Shown here piece after piece: positions 11,557 to 23,321 of a stretch of DNA of 64,000 nucleotides. The DNA comes from Enterobacter kobei (GTDB taxonomy: Bacteria; Pseudomonadota; Gammaproteobacteria; Enterobacterales; Enterobacteriaceae), in NCBI RefSeq assembly GCF_001729765.1, contig NZ_CP017181.1, forward strand, positions 1,550,001-1,614,000. The letters are read 5' to 3'. The number at the start of each line of letters is the position of its first letter. The stretch's first letter is position 1. A program made the position numbers and the translations under genes. The notes beneath the pieces are model-generated. The model did no database searches and was not told where the DNA came from. It was given only the letters and a program-made list of their open reading frames with translations.

Positions 11557-12450
11557 ATGGAACAGCTGCGTGCCGAACTTAGCCATCTGCTGGGTGAGAA
11601 ATTAAGCCGGGTCGAGTGTGTGAGTGAAAAGGCCGATACCGCGCTCTGGTCGTTGTATGACAGTCAGGGAAACCCAATGCCGCTGATGGCGCGAAGTTTC
11701 ACGTCGCCGGGTGTTGCCAGGCAGCTCGCCTGGAAAATGTCGATGCTGGCGCGGGAGGGTACCGTCCGAATGCCGACCGTGTACGGCGTCATGACGCACG
11801 AGGAACACCCCGGCCCCGATATCCTGTTGATAGAGCGTTTACGCGGCGTGCCTGTTGAAGCACCCGCGCGCACGCCGGAACGCTGGGAGCAGCTGAAAGA
11901 CCAGATTGTCGAGGCGCTGCTGGCCTGGCATCGCCAGGATAGCCGTGGGCTCGTGGGGCCGGTCGACAGCACCCAGGAGAACCTGTGGCCGCTGTGGTAT
12001 CGCCAGCGGGTGGAAGTGCTGTGGGGAACGCTCAACCAGTTCAATAACACCGGTTTGACCATGCAGGACAAACGTATTCTGTTTCGCACTCGTGAATGCT
12101 TGCCAGCGCTGTTCGATGGTTTTAATGATAACTGCGTGCTGATCCACGGCAATTTTACCCTGCGGAGTATGCTGAAAGACTCCCGCAGCGATCAGCTGCT
12201 GGCGATGTTGGGGCCTGGAATAATGCTGTGGGCCCCACGTGAATATGAGTTGTTCAGGCTCAGCGACAGCGCGGCGGCAGAAGGGTTACTGTGGCACTAC
12301 CTTCAGCGTGCGCCCGTTGCCGAAGCATTTCTCTGGCGGCGCTGGTTGTACCTGCTCTGGGATGAAGTCGCGCAACTGGTCAATACCGGGCGTTTCAATC
12401 GCGCAAACTTCGATCTCGCGGCTAAGTCACTCTTGCCCTGGCTCGCCTGA
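11557..12450 (+). CDS. ycbJ: YcbJ, phosphotransferase-like protein
   Basis: A 297-residue protein matching E. coli YcbJ in position and length. The fold suggested by the sequence is aminoglycoside phosphotransferase-like: a nucleotide-binding N-terminal part, then VEALLAWHRQDSRG and a catalytic-loop-like segment CVLIHGNFTLRSML near residue 190, where the usual HGD is HGN. That replaces the catalytic Asp, so kinase activity is doubtful. The start has GGGGGTAATC upstream. Its 3' end overlaps convergent elyC by 24 bases. Substrate unknown. Confidence 0.88.
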   Translation: MEQLRAELSHLLGEKLSRVECVSEKADTALWSLYDSQGNPMPLMARSFTSPGVARQLAWKMSMLAREGTVRMPTVYGVMTHEEHPGPDILLIERLRGVPVEAPARTPERWEQLKDQIVEALLAWHRQDSRGLVGPVDSTQENLWPLWYRQRVEVLWGTLNQFNNTGLTMQDKRILFRTRECLPALFDGFNDNCVLIHGNFTLRSMLKDSRSDQLLAMLGPGIMLWAPREYELFRLSDSAAAEGLLWHYLQRAPVAEAFLWRRWLYLLWDEVAQLVNTGRFNRANFDLAAKSLLPWLA

Positions 12451-13206
12451 GGAACCTTTCAGCCACTGCCAGAGACGGCCGAGCGTCTCATAGCCGACGC
12501 GATCGCTATGCATCAGCCACATCGGGGAGGGGATCACGCGTTCCCATGGGTTAAGTGGCGCGTTGATGGCCATCTGGTTTGCCGGTGCGGGAAGCGGGTG
12601 CAGGCCCTGCTTTTCAAAGAAAATCATCGCCCGTGGCAGGTGTGAGGCGGAGGTGACCAGCAAGAATGGAACATCGCCAATCGCCTGCTTCACCGCAGCG
12701 GCTTCTTCTTCGGTATCTTTTGGACTGTCCAGGGTGATGATAGCGGAACGCGGTACGCCGAGGGATTCCGCAACTCTGGCACCCGCTTCAGCCGTACTCA
12801 CCGGGTTCGTTTTTGCTGCGGCGCCGGTGAAGATCATTTTTGATCCCGGATTCGCCAGCCACAGGCGAATCCCTTCGTTTAGCCGTGGCAGGCTGTTGTT
12901 GATCAGATTCGAGCTGGGGGCCCAGTCAGGATCCCAGGTATACCCACCGCCCAGCACCACGATGTATTCCACTTTCTGATTTCCCTGCCATGTCGGGTAC
13001 TTATCTTCAATGGGGCGTAACAGGCCATCCGCGACCGGTTGCAGGCTCAGCAGCAGTAAGACAAGCCAGCCGAACGTGATGAGCGTTTTGCCACTTTTCT
13101 GAAAGCGGCTGAACCACACCAGCGCCAGCCCCAGCGCGATGATGATGAGCAGCAGCGGAAGGGGAAGCATCATCCCTCCAATGTATTTCTTAAGGGTAAA
13201 AAACAT
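12427..13206 (-). CDS. elyC: Envelope biogenesis factor ElyC (DUF218)
   Basis: A 259-residue inner-membrane protein with two N-terminal hydrophobic helices (about residues 13-32 and 40-60) and a periplasmic DUF218 domain from about residue 80 (VEYIVVLGGG; LVTSASHLPRA). E. coli ElyC (YcbC) supports peptidoglycan synthesis at low temperature by affecting undecaprenyl-phosphate carrier use. It is the only minus-strand gene between aroA and gloC, convergent with ycbJ and divergent from cmoM. Confidence 0.93.
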   Translation of the reverse strand: MFFTLKKYIGGMMLPLPLLLIIIALGLALVWFSRFQKSGKTLITFGWLVLLLLSLQPVADGLLRPIEDKYPTWQGNQKVEYIVVLGGGYTWDPDWAPSSNLINNSLPRLNEGIRLWLANPGSKMIFTGAAAKTNPVSTAEAGARVAESLGVPRSAIITLDSPKDTEEEAAAVKQAIGDVPFLLVTSASHLPRAMIFFEKQGLHPLPAPANQMAINAPLNPWERVIPSPMWLMHSDRVGYETLGRLWQWLKGSSGEPGQE

Positions 13207-13330
13207 CCTTTTTGGTTCCTTTTTTGACCATACAGCAGGTGATTACCGGTGATATTACACCAGAGAGGTTCATTCTCCGCGCGGGTGTGACAAAATAGCG
13301 GTTTTGCAGTTAGCGAGTGGAACTCTCCCA

Positions 13331-14110
13331 ATGCGGGATCGCAATTTTGATGACATCGCGGAAAAGTTTTCGCGCAACATTTATGGCACCACAAAGGGGC
13401 AGCTCCGTCAGACGATCCTCTGGCAGGATCTGGACACCATTCTGGCCACTTTTGGCGACCAGACGTTGCGCGTGCTGGACGCCGGTGGCGGCGAAGGACA
13501 GACGGCGATAAAAATGGCCGAGCGCGGTCATCACGTCACGCTTTGCGATCTTTCGGCTGAAATGGTCGCCCGCGCGACGCGTGCTGCAGATGAGAAAGGT
13601 GTGAGCGACAACATGCATTTTATACAATGCGCCGCTCAGGACATCGCACAGCATTTGGAAACCCAGGTTGATCTGATATTGTTTCATGCGGTGCTGGAGT
13701 GGGTGGCCGATCCGCAAAGCGTGTTACAAACCCTGTGGTCGATGTTGCGCCCGGGCGGCACGCTGTCGCTGATGTTCTACAATGCTAACGGCTTCCTGAT
13801 GCACAACATGGTTGCAGGTAACTTTGACTATGTGCAGGTCGGGATGCCTAAAAAGAAAAAGCGCACGCTTTCCCCGGACTATCCGCGCGATCCGCAGCAG
13901 GTTTACGGCTGGCTGGAAGAGATTGGCTGGCAGATTGTCGGGAAAACGGGCGTCAGGGTGTTTCATGATTATCTGCGTGAAAAACACAAACAGCGTGACT
14001 GTTTTGACACCTTAACAGAATTAGAAACGCGGTATTGCCGTCAGGAGCCATTTGTCAGCCTTGGCCGCTATATTCACGTCACCGCGCACAAGCCGCAGAT
14101 GCAAGGATAA
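13331..14110 (+). CDS. cmoM: tRNA 5-carboxymethoxyuridine methyltransferase
   Basis: A 259-residue Rossmann-type SAM methyltransferase, formerly SmtA. CmoM methylates the carboxyl of cmo5U34 to mcmo5U34 in tRNA. Motif I is LDAGGGEGQTAIKMAE (about residues 46-61). The ATG at 13331 gives the family N-terminus M(x)DRNFDDIAEKF; an upstream ATG at 13304 would add nine unsupported residues. mukF begins three bases after its stop, so it heads the mukFEB operon, as in E. coli. Confidence 0.95.
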   Translation: MRDRNFDDIAEKFSRNIYGTTKGQLRQTILWQDLDTILATFGDQTLRVLDAGGGEGQTAIKMAERGHHVTLCDLSAEMVARATRAADEKGVSDNMHFIQCAAQDIAQHLETQVDLILFHAVLEWVADPQSVLQTLWSMLRPGGTLSLMFYNANGFLMHNMVAGNFDYVQVGMPKKKKRTLSPDYPRDPQQVYGWLEEIGWQIVGKTGVRVFHDYLREKHKQRDCFDTLTELETRYCRQEPFVSLGRYIHVTAHKPQMQG

Positions 14111-14113
14111 CCT

Positions 14114-15436
14114 ATGAGTGAATTTTCCCAGACAGTCCCCGAACTGGTTGCCTGGGCCAGGAAAAACGATTTCTCCATCTCGCTGCCGGTAGACAGACTC
14201 TCTTTCCTGCTGGCGGTTGCCACGCTAAACGGCGAACGACTGGATGGCGAAATGAGCGAGGGTGAACTGGTGGATGCGTTCCGCCATGTCAGTGATGCGT
14301 TTGAGCAAACCAGCGAAACCATTAGCGTGCGTGCCAACAACGCAATCAACGATATGGTACGTCAACGTCTGCTGAACCGCTTTACCAGCGAGCAGGCGGA
14401 AGGAAACGCCATCTATCGCCTGACGCCGTTGGGTATCGGCATCACCGATTACTACATTCGCCAGCGCGAATTTTCCACGCTGCGTCTTTCCATGCAGCTC
14501 TCGATCGTGGCGGGTGAGCTTAAGCGTGCCGCCGATGCTGCAGATGAAAACGGTGATGAATTCCACTGGCACCGCAACGTTTACGCGCCGCTGAAATATT
14601 CGGTGGCCGAGATTTTCGACAGCATCGATCTAACCCAGCGTTTGATGGACGAACAGCAGCAGCAGGTCAAAGACGACATTGCGCAACTGCTGAATAAAGA
14701 CTGGCGTGCCGCCATCTCCAGCTGCGAACTTTTACTGTCAGAAACCTCCGGTACGCTGCGTGAACTGCAGGATACGCTGGAGGCGGCAGGGGATAAGCTG
14801 CAGGCCAACCTGCTGCGCATCCAGGACGCGACGCTGGCGCATGACGATCTGCATTTTATCGACCGTCTGGTGTTCGATCTGCAGAGCAAGCTCGACCGCA
14901 TCATTAGCTGGGGACAGCAGTCGATCGACCTGTGGATCGGCTACGACCGACACGTGCATAAGTTTATCCGCACCGCGATTGATATGGATAAAAACCGCGT
15001 CTTTGCTCAGCGTCTGCGCCAGTCGGTTCAGACCTACTTCGATGCGCCATGGGCGCTGACTTACGCCAATGCCGATCGCCTGCTGGATATGCGCGACGAA
15101 GAGATGGCCCTGCGCGATGAAGAGGTGACCGGTGAACTGCCGCCGGATCTGGAGTTCGAAGAATTCAACGAAATTCGTGAACAACTTGCGGCGATGATCG
15201 AAGAACAGCTCGCTGTCTACAAAACCAGACAAGCTCCGCTGGATCTTGGACTCGTGGTGCGCGACTATCTGGCGCAATATCCGCGCGCGCGCCACTTCGA
15301 CGTTGCCCGCATTGTGGTAGACCAGGCGGTGCGCCTGGGTATCGCGCAAGCAGATTTCACCGGACTGCCGCCGAAGTGGCAGCCAATTAACGATTACGGA
15401 GCCAAGGTACAGGCGCATGTCATTGACAAATATTGA
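14114..15436 (+). CDS. mukF: Chromosome partition protein MukF (kleisin)
   Basis: This 440-residue kleisin links the two MukB heads and binds MukE in the MukBEF condensin of gamma-proteobacteria. The N-terminal winged helix (about 10-115) mediates dimerisation, followed by a helical bundle and a C-terminal winged helix that contacts the MukB head. Sequence is close to E. coli MukF throughout. The last 20 bases overlap mukE, so translation of the operon is tightly linked. Confidence 0.98.
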   Translation: MSEFSQTVPELVAWARKNDFSISLPVDRLSFLLAVATLNGERLDGEMSEGELVDAFRHVSDAFEQTSETISVRANNAINDMVRQRLLNRFTSEQAEGNAIYRLTPLGIGITDYYIRQREFSTLRLSMQLSIVAGELKRAADAADENGDEFHWHRNVYAPLKYSVAEIFDSIDLTQRLMDEQQQQVKDDIAQLLNKDWRAAISSCELLLSETSGTLRELQDTLEAAGDKLQANLLRIQDATLAHDDLHFIDRLVFDLQSKLDRIISWGQQSIDLWIGYDRHVHKFIRTAIDMDKNRVFAQRLRQSVQTYFDAPWALTYANADRLLDMRDEEMALRDEEVTGELPPDLEFEEFNEIREQLAAMIEEQLAVYKTRQAPLDLGLVVRDYLAQYPRARHFDVARIVVDQAVRLGIAQADFTGLPPKWQPINDYGAKVQAHVIDKY

Positions 15437-16121
15437 ACAAGTGATGCCGGTTAAGCTGGCACAGGCGCTGGCGAATCCGTTATTTCCGGCGCTGGACAGC
15501 CAGCTGCGTGCCGGTCGTCACATTGGCTTAGACGAGCTGGATAATCACGCCTTTTTGATGGACTTCCAGGAGTACCTGGAAGAGTTTTACGCCCGCTACA
15601 ACGTGGAGCTGATTCGCGCGCCGGAAGGTTTTTTCTACCTGCGCCCGCGCTCCACGACGCTGATCCCGCGCTCCGTGCTCTCCGAGCTGGATATGATGGT
15701 CGGCAAAATTCTTTGCTATCTCTATCTCAGCCCGGAACGTCTGGCGAATGAAGGCATCTTCACCCAGCAGGAACTCTACGATGAGCTACTGACGCTGGCG
15801 GATGAGAGCAAGCTGCTCAAGCTGGTGAACAACCGTTCGACCGGATCGGATCTTGACCGTCAGAAATTACAGGAAAAGGTGCGCTCTTCCCTGAACCGTC
15901 TGCGTCGTCTGGGGATGGTCTGGTTTATGGGCCACGACAGCAGCAAATTCCGCATTACGGAATCAGTCTTCCGCTTCGGCGCCGATGTGCGTGCGGGGGA
16001 TGACGCGCGTGAAGCGCAGCTTCGCATGATCCGTGACGGTGAAGCGATGCCGGTGGAAAACCATTTGCAGCTCAATGACGAGCATGAAGAGAATCTGCCG
16101 GATAGCGGGGAGGAAGAGTAA
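15417..16121 (+). CDS. mukE: Chromosome partition protein MukE
   Basis: A 234-residue tandem winged-helix protein of MukBEF, matching the E. coli length. MukE dimers bind the middle region of MukF and DNA. The start lies within the end of mukF (20-base overlap) and the stop TAATG overlaps the mukB ATG by one base. The acidic C-terminus ([12 protein letters not shown]) is characteristic. Confidence 0.98.
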   Translation: MSLTNIEQVMPVKLAQALANPLFPALDSQLRAGRHIGLDELDNHAFLMDFQEYLEEFYARYNVELIRAPEGFFYLRPRSTTLIPRSVLSELDMMVGKILCYLYLSPERLANEGIFTQQELYDELLTLADESKLLKLVNNRSTGSDLDRQKLQEKVRSSLNRLRRLGMVWFMGHDSSKFRITESVFRFGADVRAGDDAREAQLRMIRDGEAMPVENHLQLNDEHEENLPDSGEEE

Positions 16122-19100
16122 TGATTGAACGCGGTAAATTTCGCTCACTAACGCTGATTAACTGGAACGGCTTCTTTGCCCGAACCTTCGATCTGGACGA
16201 GCTGGTCACGACGCTCTCCGGTGGTAACGGGGCGGGGAAATCCACCACCATGGCGGCGTTTGTGACGGCGCTGATCCCCGACCTGACGTTGCTTCACTTC
16301 CGTAACACCACTGAAGCAGGCGCGACAAGCGGCTCCCGCGATAAAGGTCTGCACGGTAAGCTGAAAGCGGGCGTCTGTTATTCCGTTCTGGACGTTATCA
16401 ACTCTCGTCACCAGCGCGTGGTGGTGGGGGTTCGTTTGCAGCAGGTTGCCGGTCGCGACCGTAAAGTGGATATCAAACCGTTTGCTATCCAGGGGCTGCC
16501 AACCTCCGTGCAGCCGACCGCGCTGCTGACGGAAACCCTGAATGAACGCCAGGCGCGCGTGCTGACGTTACAGGAACTGAAAGACAAGCTCGAAGCCATT
16601 GAGGGCGTGCAGTTCAAGCAGTTCAACTCCATCACCGACTACCACTCCCTGATGTTCGATCTGGGCGTGGTGGCGCGTCGTCTGCGTACCGCTTCAGACC
16701 GTAGCAAATACTACCGTCTGATCGAAGCGTCCCTGTACGGCGGTATCTCCAGCGCCATTACCCGCTCCCTGCGCGACTACCTGTTGCCGGAGAACAGCGG
16801 CGTGCGTAAGGCGTTCCAGGATATGGAAGCGGCGCTGCGTGAAAACCGCATGACGCTGGAAGCGATTCGCGTGACCCAGTCAGACCGTGACCTGTTTAAA
16901 CACCTGATCAGCGAAGCCACCAACTACGTGGCGGCGGACTACATGCGTCACGCCAATGAGCGCCGCGTCCATCTCGATCAGGCATTAGAATACCGCCGCG
17001 AACTGTTTACCTCCCGTAAACAGCTGGTGGCAGAGCAGTATAAGCACGTCGAAATGGCGCGCGAGCTGGGCGAGCACAACGGCGCTGAAGGTGACCTGGA
17101 AGCCGACTACCAGGCCGCCAGCGATCACCTGAACCTGGTGCAGACCGCGTTGCGCCAGCAGGAGAAAATCGAGCGCTATGAAGCGGATCTCGATGAGCTG
17201 CAAATTCGTCTCGAAGAGCAAAATGAAGTGGTGGCCGAAGCCGCCGAGATGCAGGAAGAGAACGAAGCCCGCGCCGAAGCCGCCGAGCTGGAAGTGGATG
17301 AGCTGAAAAGCCAGCTTGCTGATTACCAGCAGGCATTGGACGTGCAGCAGACGCGTGCGATTCAGTACACCCAGGCACTGCAGGCGTTACAGCGCGCGAA
17401 AGAGCTGTGCCATCTGCCTGACCTGACGCCGGAAAGCGCCGACGAGTGGCTGGATACCTTCCAGGCCAAAGAGCAGGAAGCCACCGAGAAACTGCTCTCT
17501 CTTGAACAGAAAATGAGCGTCGCGCAAACGGCGCACAGCCAGTTTGAACAAGCGTATCAGCTGGTGGTCGCCATTAATGGCCCGCTGGCGCGTAACGAAG
17601 CCTGGAACGTTGCCCGTGAACTGCTGCGCGACGGCGTCAACCAGCGCCATCTGGCCGAGCAGGTGCAGCCGCTGCGTATGCGCCTGAACGAACTGGAACA
17701 GCGCCTGCGTGAGCAGCAGGAAGCCGAGCGTTTGCTGGCTGAGTTCTGTAAGCGTCAGGGTAAACATTACGATTTCGACGAGCTTGAGGCGCTGCATCAG
17801 GAGCTGGAAGCGCGTATCGCTGCGCTTTCCGATACGGTCTCCAGCGCCAGTGAGCAGCGCATGACCCTGCGCCAGGAGCTGGAACAGCTTCAGTCCCGTT
17901 CTAAAAGGCTCCTGGAGCGCGCGCCGGTCTGGCTGGCGGCGCAAAGCAGCCTTAACCAGCTCAGCGAACAGTGCGGCGAACAGTTCGAATCCAGCCAGCA
18001 GGTGACCGAATACCTGCAACAGCTGCTGGAGCGTGAGCGCGAAGCCATTGTTGAGCGTGATGAAGTCGGCGCACGTAAGCGTGACGTCGATGAAGAAATT
18101 GAGCGCTTAAGCCAGCCGGGCGGGTCAGAAGATCCGCGCCTCAATGCCTTAGCCGAGCGTTTTGGTGGCGTACTGCTGTCTGAGATTTACGACGATGTCG
18201 GCCTGGACGATGCGCCATACTTCTCCGCATTGTACGGCCCATCCCGTAACGCGATTGTGGTGCCGGATCTGTCGCTGATTTCTGACCAGCTCGCCGGGCT
18301 GGAAGATTGCCCGGAAGATCTCTATCTGATCGAAGGGGATCCACAGTCGTTCGATGACAGCGTGTTTAGCGTTGACGAGCTGGAAAAAGCGGTGGTGGTG
18401 AAAATCGCTGACCGCCAGTGGCGTTACTCCCGCTTCCCGGAACTGCCGCTGTTTGGCCGTGCCGCACGTGAAAGCCGTATTGAGAGCCTCCATGCCGAGC
18501 GTGAAACGCTGTCGGAACGTTTTGCGACCCTGTCGTTTGATGTACAGAAAACCCAGCGTCTGCATCAGGCGTTCAGCCGTTTTATCGGTAGCCATCTGGG
18601 CGTGGCGTTTGAAGCCGACCCGGAAGCGGAAATCCGCAAACTCAATACCCGCCGCGGCGAGCTGGAACGCGCCATTGCCAGTCATGAAAGTGACAACCAG
18701 CAGAGTCGCGTCCAGTTTGAACAGGCGAAAGAGGGCGTCGCTGCCCTTAACCGCATCCTGCCGCGCCTCAACCTTCTGGCAGATGACACGCTGGCCGATC
18801 GCGTGGATGAGATCCAGGAACGTCTGGATGAAGCCCAGGAAGCCGCGCGTTTCGTGCAGCAGCACGGCAATCAGCTGGCGAAGCTGGAGCCCGTGGTGTC
18901 TGTCCTGCAGAGCGACCCGGAACAGTTCGAGCAGTTAAAAGAAGATTATGCCTGGTCGCAGCAGGTGCAGCGCGAAGCGCGTCAGCAGTCGTTTGCCCTG
19001 ACGGAAGTCGTGCAGCGTCGCGCACACTTCGGCTATTCCGATTCGGCTGAAATGCTGAGCGGTAACAGCGACCTGAATGAAAAGCTGCGTCAACGTCTTG

Positions 19101-20572
19101 AGCAGGCAGAAGCGGAACGTACCCGAGCACGCGAAGCGATGCGCAGCCACTCCGCTCAGCTTAATCAGTACAACCAGGTGCTGGCCTCGCTGAAAAGCTC
19201 CTTCGACACCAAGAAAGAGCTGTTAAACGACCTGCAGAAAGAGTTGCAGGACATTGGCGTGCGTGCCGACAGCGGGGCGGAAGAGCGCGCCCGTCTTCGT
19301 CGTGATGAACTGCATAGCCAGCTCAGCAACAACCGTGCGCGTCGTAATCAGCTGGAAAAAGCGCTGACCTTCTGCGAAGCCGAAATGGATAACCTGACCC
19401 GTCGCCTGCGCAAGCTGGAACGCGACTATCACGAGATGCGCGAGCAGGTGGTGACGGCGAAAGCGGGCTGGTGTGCGGTCATGCGGATGGTGAAAGACAA
19501 CAACGTGGAACGTCGCCTGCACCGTCGCGAACTGGCGTACCTCTCAGCCGATGAGCTGCGTTCAATGTCGGATAAGGCGTTGGGTGCGCTGCGCCTGGCG
19601 GTGGCGGATAATGAGCACCTGCGCGATGTGCTGCGCATGTCAGAAGATCCGAAACGTCCGGAGCGTAAAATTCAGTTCTTCGTGGCGGTTTATCAGCATC
19701 TGCGCGAGCGTATTCGTCAGGATATCATCCGTACCGACGATCCGGTCGAAGCCATCGAACAGATGGAAATTGAGCTGGGGCGTCTGACGGAAGAGCTGAC
19801 TTCCCGCGAGCAGAAGCTGGCTATCAGCTCCCGCAGCGTGGCGAATATTATTCGCAAAACCATTCAGCGTGAGCAGAACCGTATCCGCCAGCTGAACCAG
19901 GGTCTGCAGAGCGTGTCGTTTGGTCAGGTGAACAGCGTGCGTCTCAACGTCAACGTGCGTGAAGCCCACGCGACGCTGCTGGACGTGCTCTCTGAGCAGC
20001 ACGAGCAGCATCAGGATCTGTTCAACAGCAACCGTCTGACCTTCTCTGAAGCGCTGGCGAAGCTGTACCAGCGTCTGAACCCGCAGATTGATATGGGTCA
20101 GCGCACGCCGCAAACCATCGGTGAAGAACTGCTGGATTACCGTAACTACCTGGAAATGGAAGTTGAGGTTAACCGTGGTTCAGACGGCTGGCTGCGTGCG
20201 GAATCCGGGGCGCTCTCTACCGGTGAAGCGATCGGTACCGGGATGTCCATTCTGGTGATGGTTGTACAGAGCTGGGAAGATGAAGCACGCCGTCTGCGCG
20301 GTAAAGACATCTCTCCATGCCGCCTGCTGTTCCTGGATGAAGCGGCGCGTCTTGATGCCCGCTCTATTGCCACGCTGTTTGAGCTTTGCGAGCGTCTTGA
20401 TATGCAGCTCATCATTGCGGCACCGGAAAACATCAGCCCTGAAAAAGGGACCACCTATAAACTGGTGCGTAAAGTGTTCCAGAACAGCGAACACGTTCAT
20501 GTTGTCGGGTTGCGTGGTTTTGCGCCGCAGCCTCCGGAGTCATTGCCGGAAACCACGGCAGACGCTTCCTGA
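16121..20572 (+). CDS. mukB: Chromosome partition protein MukB (SMC-like ATPase)
   Basis: A 1483-residue SMC-like protein, three residues shorter than E. coli MukB. The N-terminal ATPase half has the P-loop GGNGAGKST (about residues 34-42). Two long coiled-coil arms (about 240-665 and 780-1230) surround the hinge (about 665-780). The C-terminal half carries the signature region near [19 protein letters not shown] and Walker [14 protein letters not shown]. MukB dimers extrude and organise chromosomal DNA with MukE, MukF and topoisomerase IV. It closes the operon and is followed by a strong terminator. Confidence 0.99.
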   Translation: MIERGKFRSLTLINWNGFFARTFDLDELVTTLSGGNGAGKSTTMAAFVTALIPDLTLLHFRNTTEAGATSGSRDKGLHGKLKAGVCYSVLDVINSRHQRVVVGVRLQQVAGRDRKVDIKPFAIQGLPTSVQPTALLTETLNERQARVLTLQELKDKLEAIEGVQFKQFNSITDYHSLMFDLGVVARRLRTASDRSKYYRLIEASLYGGISSAITRSLRDYLLPENSGVRKAFQDMEAALRENRMTLEAIRVTQSDRDLFKHLISEATNYVAADYMRHANERRVHLDQALEYRRELFTSRKQLVAEQYKHVEMARELGEHNGAEGDLEADYQAASDHLNLVQTALRQQEKIERYEADLDELQIRLEEQNEVVAEAAEMQEENEARAEAAELEVDELKSQLADYQQALDVQQTRAIQYTQALQALQRAKELCHLPDLTPESADEWLDTFQAKEQEATEKLLSLEQKMSVAQTAHSQFEQAYQLVVAINGPLARNEAWNVARELLRDGVNQRHLAEQVQPLRMRLNELEQRLREQQEAERLLAEFCKRQGKHYDFDELEALHQELEARIAALSDTVSSASEQRMTLRQELEQLQSRSKRLLERAPVWLAAQSSLNQLSEQCGEQFESSQQVTEYLQQLLEREREAIVERDEVGARKRDVDEEIERLSQPGGSEDPRLNALAERFGGVLLSEIYDDVGLDDAPYFSALYGPSRNAIVVPDLSLISDQLAGLEDCPEDLYLIEGDPQSFDDSVFSVDELEKAVVVKIADRQWRYSRFPELPLFGRAARESRIESLHAERETLSERFATLSFDVQKTQRLHQAFSRFIGSHLGVAFEADPEAEIRKLNTRRGELERAIASHESDNQQSRVQFEQAKEGVAALNRILPRLNLLADDTLADRVDEIQERLDEAQEAARFVQQHGNQLAKLEPVVSVLQSDPEQFEQLKEDYAWSQQVQREARQQSFALTEVVQRRAHFGYSDSAEMLSGNSDLNEKLRQRLEQAEAERTRAREAMRSHSAQLNQYNQVLASLKSSFDTKKELLNDLQKELQDIGVRADSGAEERARLRRDELHSQLSNNRARRNQLEKALTFCEAEMDNLTRRLRKLERDYHEMREQVVTAKAGWCAVMRMVKDNNVERRLHRRELAYLSADELRSMSDKALGALRLAVADNEHLRDVLRMSEDPKRPERKIQFFVAVYQHLRERIRQDIIRTDDPVEAIEQMEIELGRLTEELTSREQKLAISSRSVANIIRKTIQREQNRIRQLNQGLQSVSFGQVNSVRLNVNVREAHATLLDVLSEQHEQHQDLFNSNRLTFSEALAKLYQRLNPQIDMGQRTPQTIGEELLDYRNYLEMEVEVNRGSDGWLRAESGALSTGEAIGTGMSILVMVVQSWEDEARRLRGKDISPCRLLFLDEAARLDARSIATLFELCERLDMQLIIAAPENISPEKGTTYKLVRKVFQNSEHVHVVGLRGFAPQPPESLPETTADAS

Positions 20573-20589
20573 GGCGTTTTGTTACAAAG

Positions 20590-20617
20590 AGCGGCGCAAA
20601 AGCGCCGCTTTTTTTAT
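20590..20617 (+). terminator. mukFEB operon terminator
   Basis: Eight-base perfect GC-rich arms AGCGGCGC and GCGCCGCT with an AAAA loop (20590-20609), followed by a run of T. Confidence 0.9.
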
Positions 20618-20750
20618 TCACTTAACTTGTGCTTAGGGCTGCGTTATCTTTAAACTTCTTTACATAAGGTAAGGCAACAGGTTTGCCGTCTACCTATAAT
20701 AAAAGAAAGCCCCACCGTGATGGGCATGTCGTAAAAACAGGGGGCAAGGG

Positions 20751-22574
20751 ATGTTGCTAAAGAAAGAATGTGGTCGTCAGCTGTCTGCGCTGAGTTTATG
20801 CCTGGCAGTGATGTTTGCTCCACTGTTAACCGCCCAGGCCGACGAGCCTGAAATTGTGCCGACGGACAGCTCCGCAGCGACAGGCGCGCAGCCGACGTCA
20901 TTGTCTCAGCCGCTGGAACAGTCTCCGGCGACCGCCGTCATGGCCGGCATTAAGCCGTTGCCGGAAGGCATCGATATCGAATCGCTTAGCCAGCAGCTCC
21001 TCTCAGGGTTGCCGTCAGGCTACACGCCCGCCTATATCAATCAGCTCACGCTGCTTTATGCAGCCCGGGACATGAAACCCATGTGGGAAGATCGTGATGC
21101 CGTGCGCGCGTTCCAGCAGCAGCTGGCAGAAGTGGCGATTGCGGGTTTTCAGCCGCAGTTTACGAAGTGGGTTGAGCTGTTAACCGATCCAGCCGTCACT
21201 GGCCAGGCGCGGGACGTGGTGCTTTCCGATGCCATGATGGGCTATCTGCAGTTTGTGGCGGGTATTGCGGTCAACGGCAACCGCTGGTTATATAGCGATA
21301 AGCCCTACAAGCTGGCGACGCCAGCGCTGTCGGTGATCAACCAGTGGCAGCTGGCGCTGGATAATAGCGATCTGCCGCGCTTTATTGCCAGTCTCGCCCC
21401 GGCGCACCCGCAGTATGCCACCCTGCATGAGTCGCTCCTCGCGCTGGTAGGCGACTCGCGTCCCTGGCCGCAAATGCGGGGTACCGCGACGCTACGTCCA
21501 GGCCAGTGGAGCAGCGATGTTCCTGCTCTGCGCGAAATCCTGAAACGCTCCGGTATTCTTGAGGGCGGGCCGAAGATTGCCCTGCCGGGCGACGATCCGC
21601 AAAGCGCGGTTGTGAGCCCGTCAGCGCCGGTGAAAGAGAAGAAGGCCGCTCTCCTGAGCGATAAACCTGCGGCATACGATCGCGAACTGGTTGCTGCGGT
21701 TAAGCAATTCCAGGCTGCGCAGGGGCTGGGTGCCGACGGGGTAATAGGTCCGTCAACGCGCGACTGGCTTAACGTCTCTCCTGCGCAGCGGGCAGGGGTG
21801 CTGGCACTAAATATTCAGCGTTTGCGCCTGCTGCCGGGCACCTTGTCCACAGGCATTATGGTGAATATTCCGGCCTATTCCCTGGTCTATTATCAGGATG
21901 GCAGCGAAAAACTGGCCTCGCGCGTTATTGTCGGGCGTCCGGATCGTAAAACACCGATGATGAGCAGCGCGTTAAATAACGTGGTGGTTAACCCACCGTG
22001 GAACGTGCCGCCGACGCTGGCACGTAAAGACATTCTGCCAAAGGTCTGGAACGATCCGGGTTATCTGGAACGTCATGGCTATACGGTGATGCGCGGCTGG
22101 AACAGTAAAGAGGCGATTGATCCTTACATGGTCGACTGGTCGACGATTACGGCTTCCAACCTGCCGTTCCGCTTCCAGCAGGCTCCCGGGGCGCATAACT
22201 CCCTGGGGCGTTACAAATTCAATATGCCGAGTTCAGATGCTATCTATCTGCACGATACGCCGAACCACAACTTGTTCCAGAAAGATACCCGCGCCCTCAG
22301 TTCAGGCTGCGTGCGCGTAAACAAAGCCTCGGAGCTGGCCAATATGCTGTTGCAGGATGCGGGCTGGAACGATACGCGTATTTCTGATGCCCTGAAACAG
22401 GGGGATACGCGCTACGTGAATATTCGACACAACATTCCGGTCAATCTTTACTATCTGACGGCATTTGTGGGTGAAGACGGGCGCACTCAGTATCGTACAG
22501 ATATTTACAATTATGATCTCACTGCGCGATCCGGCGCACAAATTTTGCCAAAAGCGGAACAATTAATCAGGTAA
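20751..22574 (+). CDS. ldtD: L,D-transpeptidase LdtD
   Basis: A 607-residue periplasmic enzyme (E. coli YcbB, 615). A signal peptide covers about residues 1-30 (hydrophobic [19 protein letters not shown]), a peptidoglycan-binding domain lies near 300-345 ([25 protein letters not shown]), and the YkuD catalytic domain follows with [11 protein letters not shown] and SSGCVRV, whose catalytic cysteine is residue 520. It makes 3-3 crosslinks in peptidoglycan and permits beta-lactam bypass when induced in E. coli. Transcribed alone after the mukB terminator. Confidence 0.96.
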   Translation: MLLKKECGRQLSALSLCLAVMFAPLLTAQADEPEIVPTDSSAATGAQPTSLSQPLEQSPATAVMAGIKPLPEGIDIESLSQQLLSGLPSGYTPAYINQLTLLYAARDMKPMWEDRDAVRAFQQQLAEVAIAGFQPQFTKWVELLTDPAVTGQARDVVLSDAMMGYLQFVAGIAVNGNRWLYSDKPYKLATPALSVINQWQLALDNSDLPRFIASLAPAHPQYATLHESLLALVGDSRPWPQMRGTATLRPGQWSSDVPALREILKRSGILEGGPKIALPGDDPQSAVVSPSAPVKEKKAALLSDKPAAYDRELVAAVKQFQAAQGLGADGVIGPSTRDWLNVSPAQRAGVLALNIQRLRLLPGTLSTGIMVNIPAYSLVYYQDGSEKLASRVIVGRPDRKTPMMSSALNNVVVNPPWNVPPTLARKDILPKVWNDPGYLERHGYTVMRGWNSKEAIDPYMVDWSTITASNLPFRFQQAPGAHNSLGRYKFNMPSSDAIYLHDTPNHNLFQKDTRALSSGCVRVNKASELANMLLQDAGWNDTRISDALKQGDTRYVNIRHNIPVNLYYLTAFVGEDGRTQYRTDIYNYDLTARSGAQILPKAEQLIR

Positions 22575-22749
22575 ATGAAGTAGTTCGGGAAAAATGATTG
22601 TCGTAAGTTATGGTGAATAGGGGGCGATATCGCTGTAAGCCGCGTATTCACTGGGGTTGGGCGCCTTGACGTACCCCGTTTTGCCAGTTAAGGTGCCCTT
22701 CGTGCGCTAAGCATACTTACGATTTCATTGACCTGTAGACCTGATTATC

Positions 22750-23301
22750 ATGGACAAATTTGACGCTAATCGCCGCAAACTGCTGGCGTTAGGTGGTGTT
22801 GCGCTTGGCGCAGCGGCCATCTTGCCGACGCCAGCATTTGCCACCCTCTCGACACCTCGTCCGCGAGTTTTAACGCTCAACAATCTTCATACCGGTGAGT
22901 CGCTAAAAGCGGAGTTTTTCGATGGCAGAGGCTATATTCAGGATGAATTAGCAAGACTCAACCATTTTTTCCGTGATTTCCGCGCGAATAAAGTAAAAGC
23001 CATCGACCCAGGATTGTTTGATCAGTTGTTCCGCCTTCAGGGCCTGCTGGGCACCAGGAAGCCCGTGCAGCTCATTTCTGGTTATCGCTCACTGGATACC
23101 AATAATGAACTACGCGCCCATAGCCGTGGGGTAGCGAAAAAAAGCTATCACACGAAGGGACAGGCAATGGATTTCCATATTGAAGGCGTTTCGTTAGCCA
23201 ATATTCGCAAAGCTGCGTTATCTATGCGCGCAGGTGGTGTAGGATATTACCCCAGCAGCAACTTTGTGCATATTGATACCGGTCCGGTCCGGCACTGGTA
23301 A
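22750..23301 (+). CDS. mepK: Peptidoglycan endopeptidase MepK (M15A family)
   Basis: A 183-residue exported protein (E. coli YcbK). The N-terminus [14 protein letters not shown] followed by an AFA-type cleavage site is a twin-arginine signal. The M15A zinc-peptidase motifs are [21 protein letters not shown] and [12 protein letters not shown]. MepK cleaves 3-3 and 4-3 crosslinks, so it is functionally paired with ldtD immediately upstream, the enzyme that makes 3-3 links. gloC starts 20 bases downstream and may be cotranscribed. Confidence 0.95.
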   Translation: MDKFDANRRKLLALGGVALGAAAILPTPAFATLSTPRPRVLTLNNLHTGESLKAEFFDGRGYIQDELARLNHFFRDFRANKVKAIDPGLFDQLFRLQGLLGTRKPVQLISGYRSLDTNNELRAHSRGVAKKSYHTKGQAMDFHIEGVSLANIRKAALSMRAGGVGYYPSSNFVHIDTGPVRHW

Positions 23302-23321
23302 TAACGAAACACAGGAGCAGT

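Noticed and set aside
11557..12450. ycbJ as a functional antibiotic kinase
   Set aside because: The catalytic Asp of the HGD motif is Asn (HGN), so phosphotransferase activity is doubtful and it is an ordinary conserved host gene.
17387..18019. Long minus-strand frames inside mukB
   Set aside because: The coding strand is a complete MukB; the antisense frames have Gln/Leu-rich products expected from reversed coiled-coil codons.
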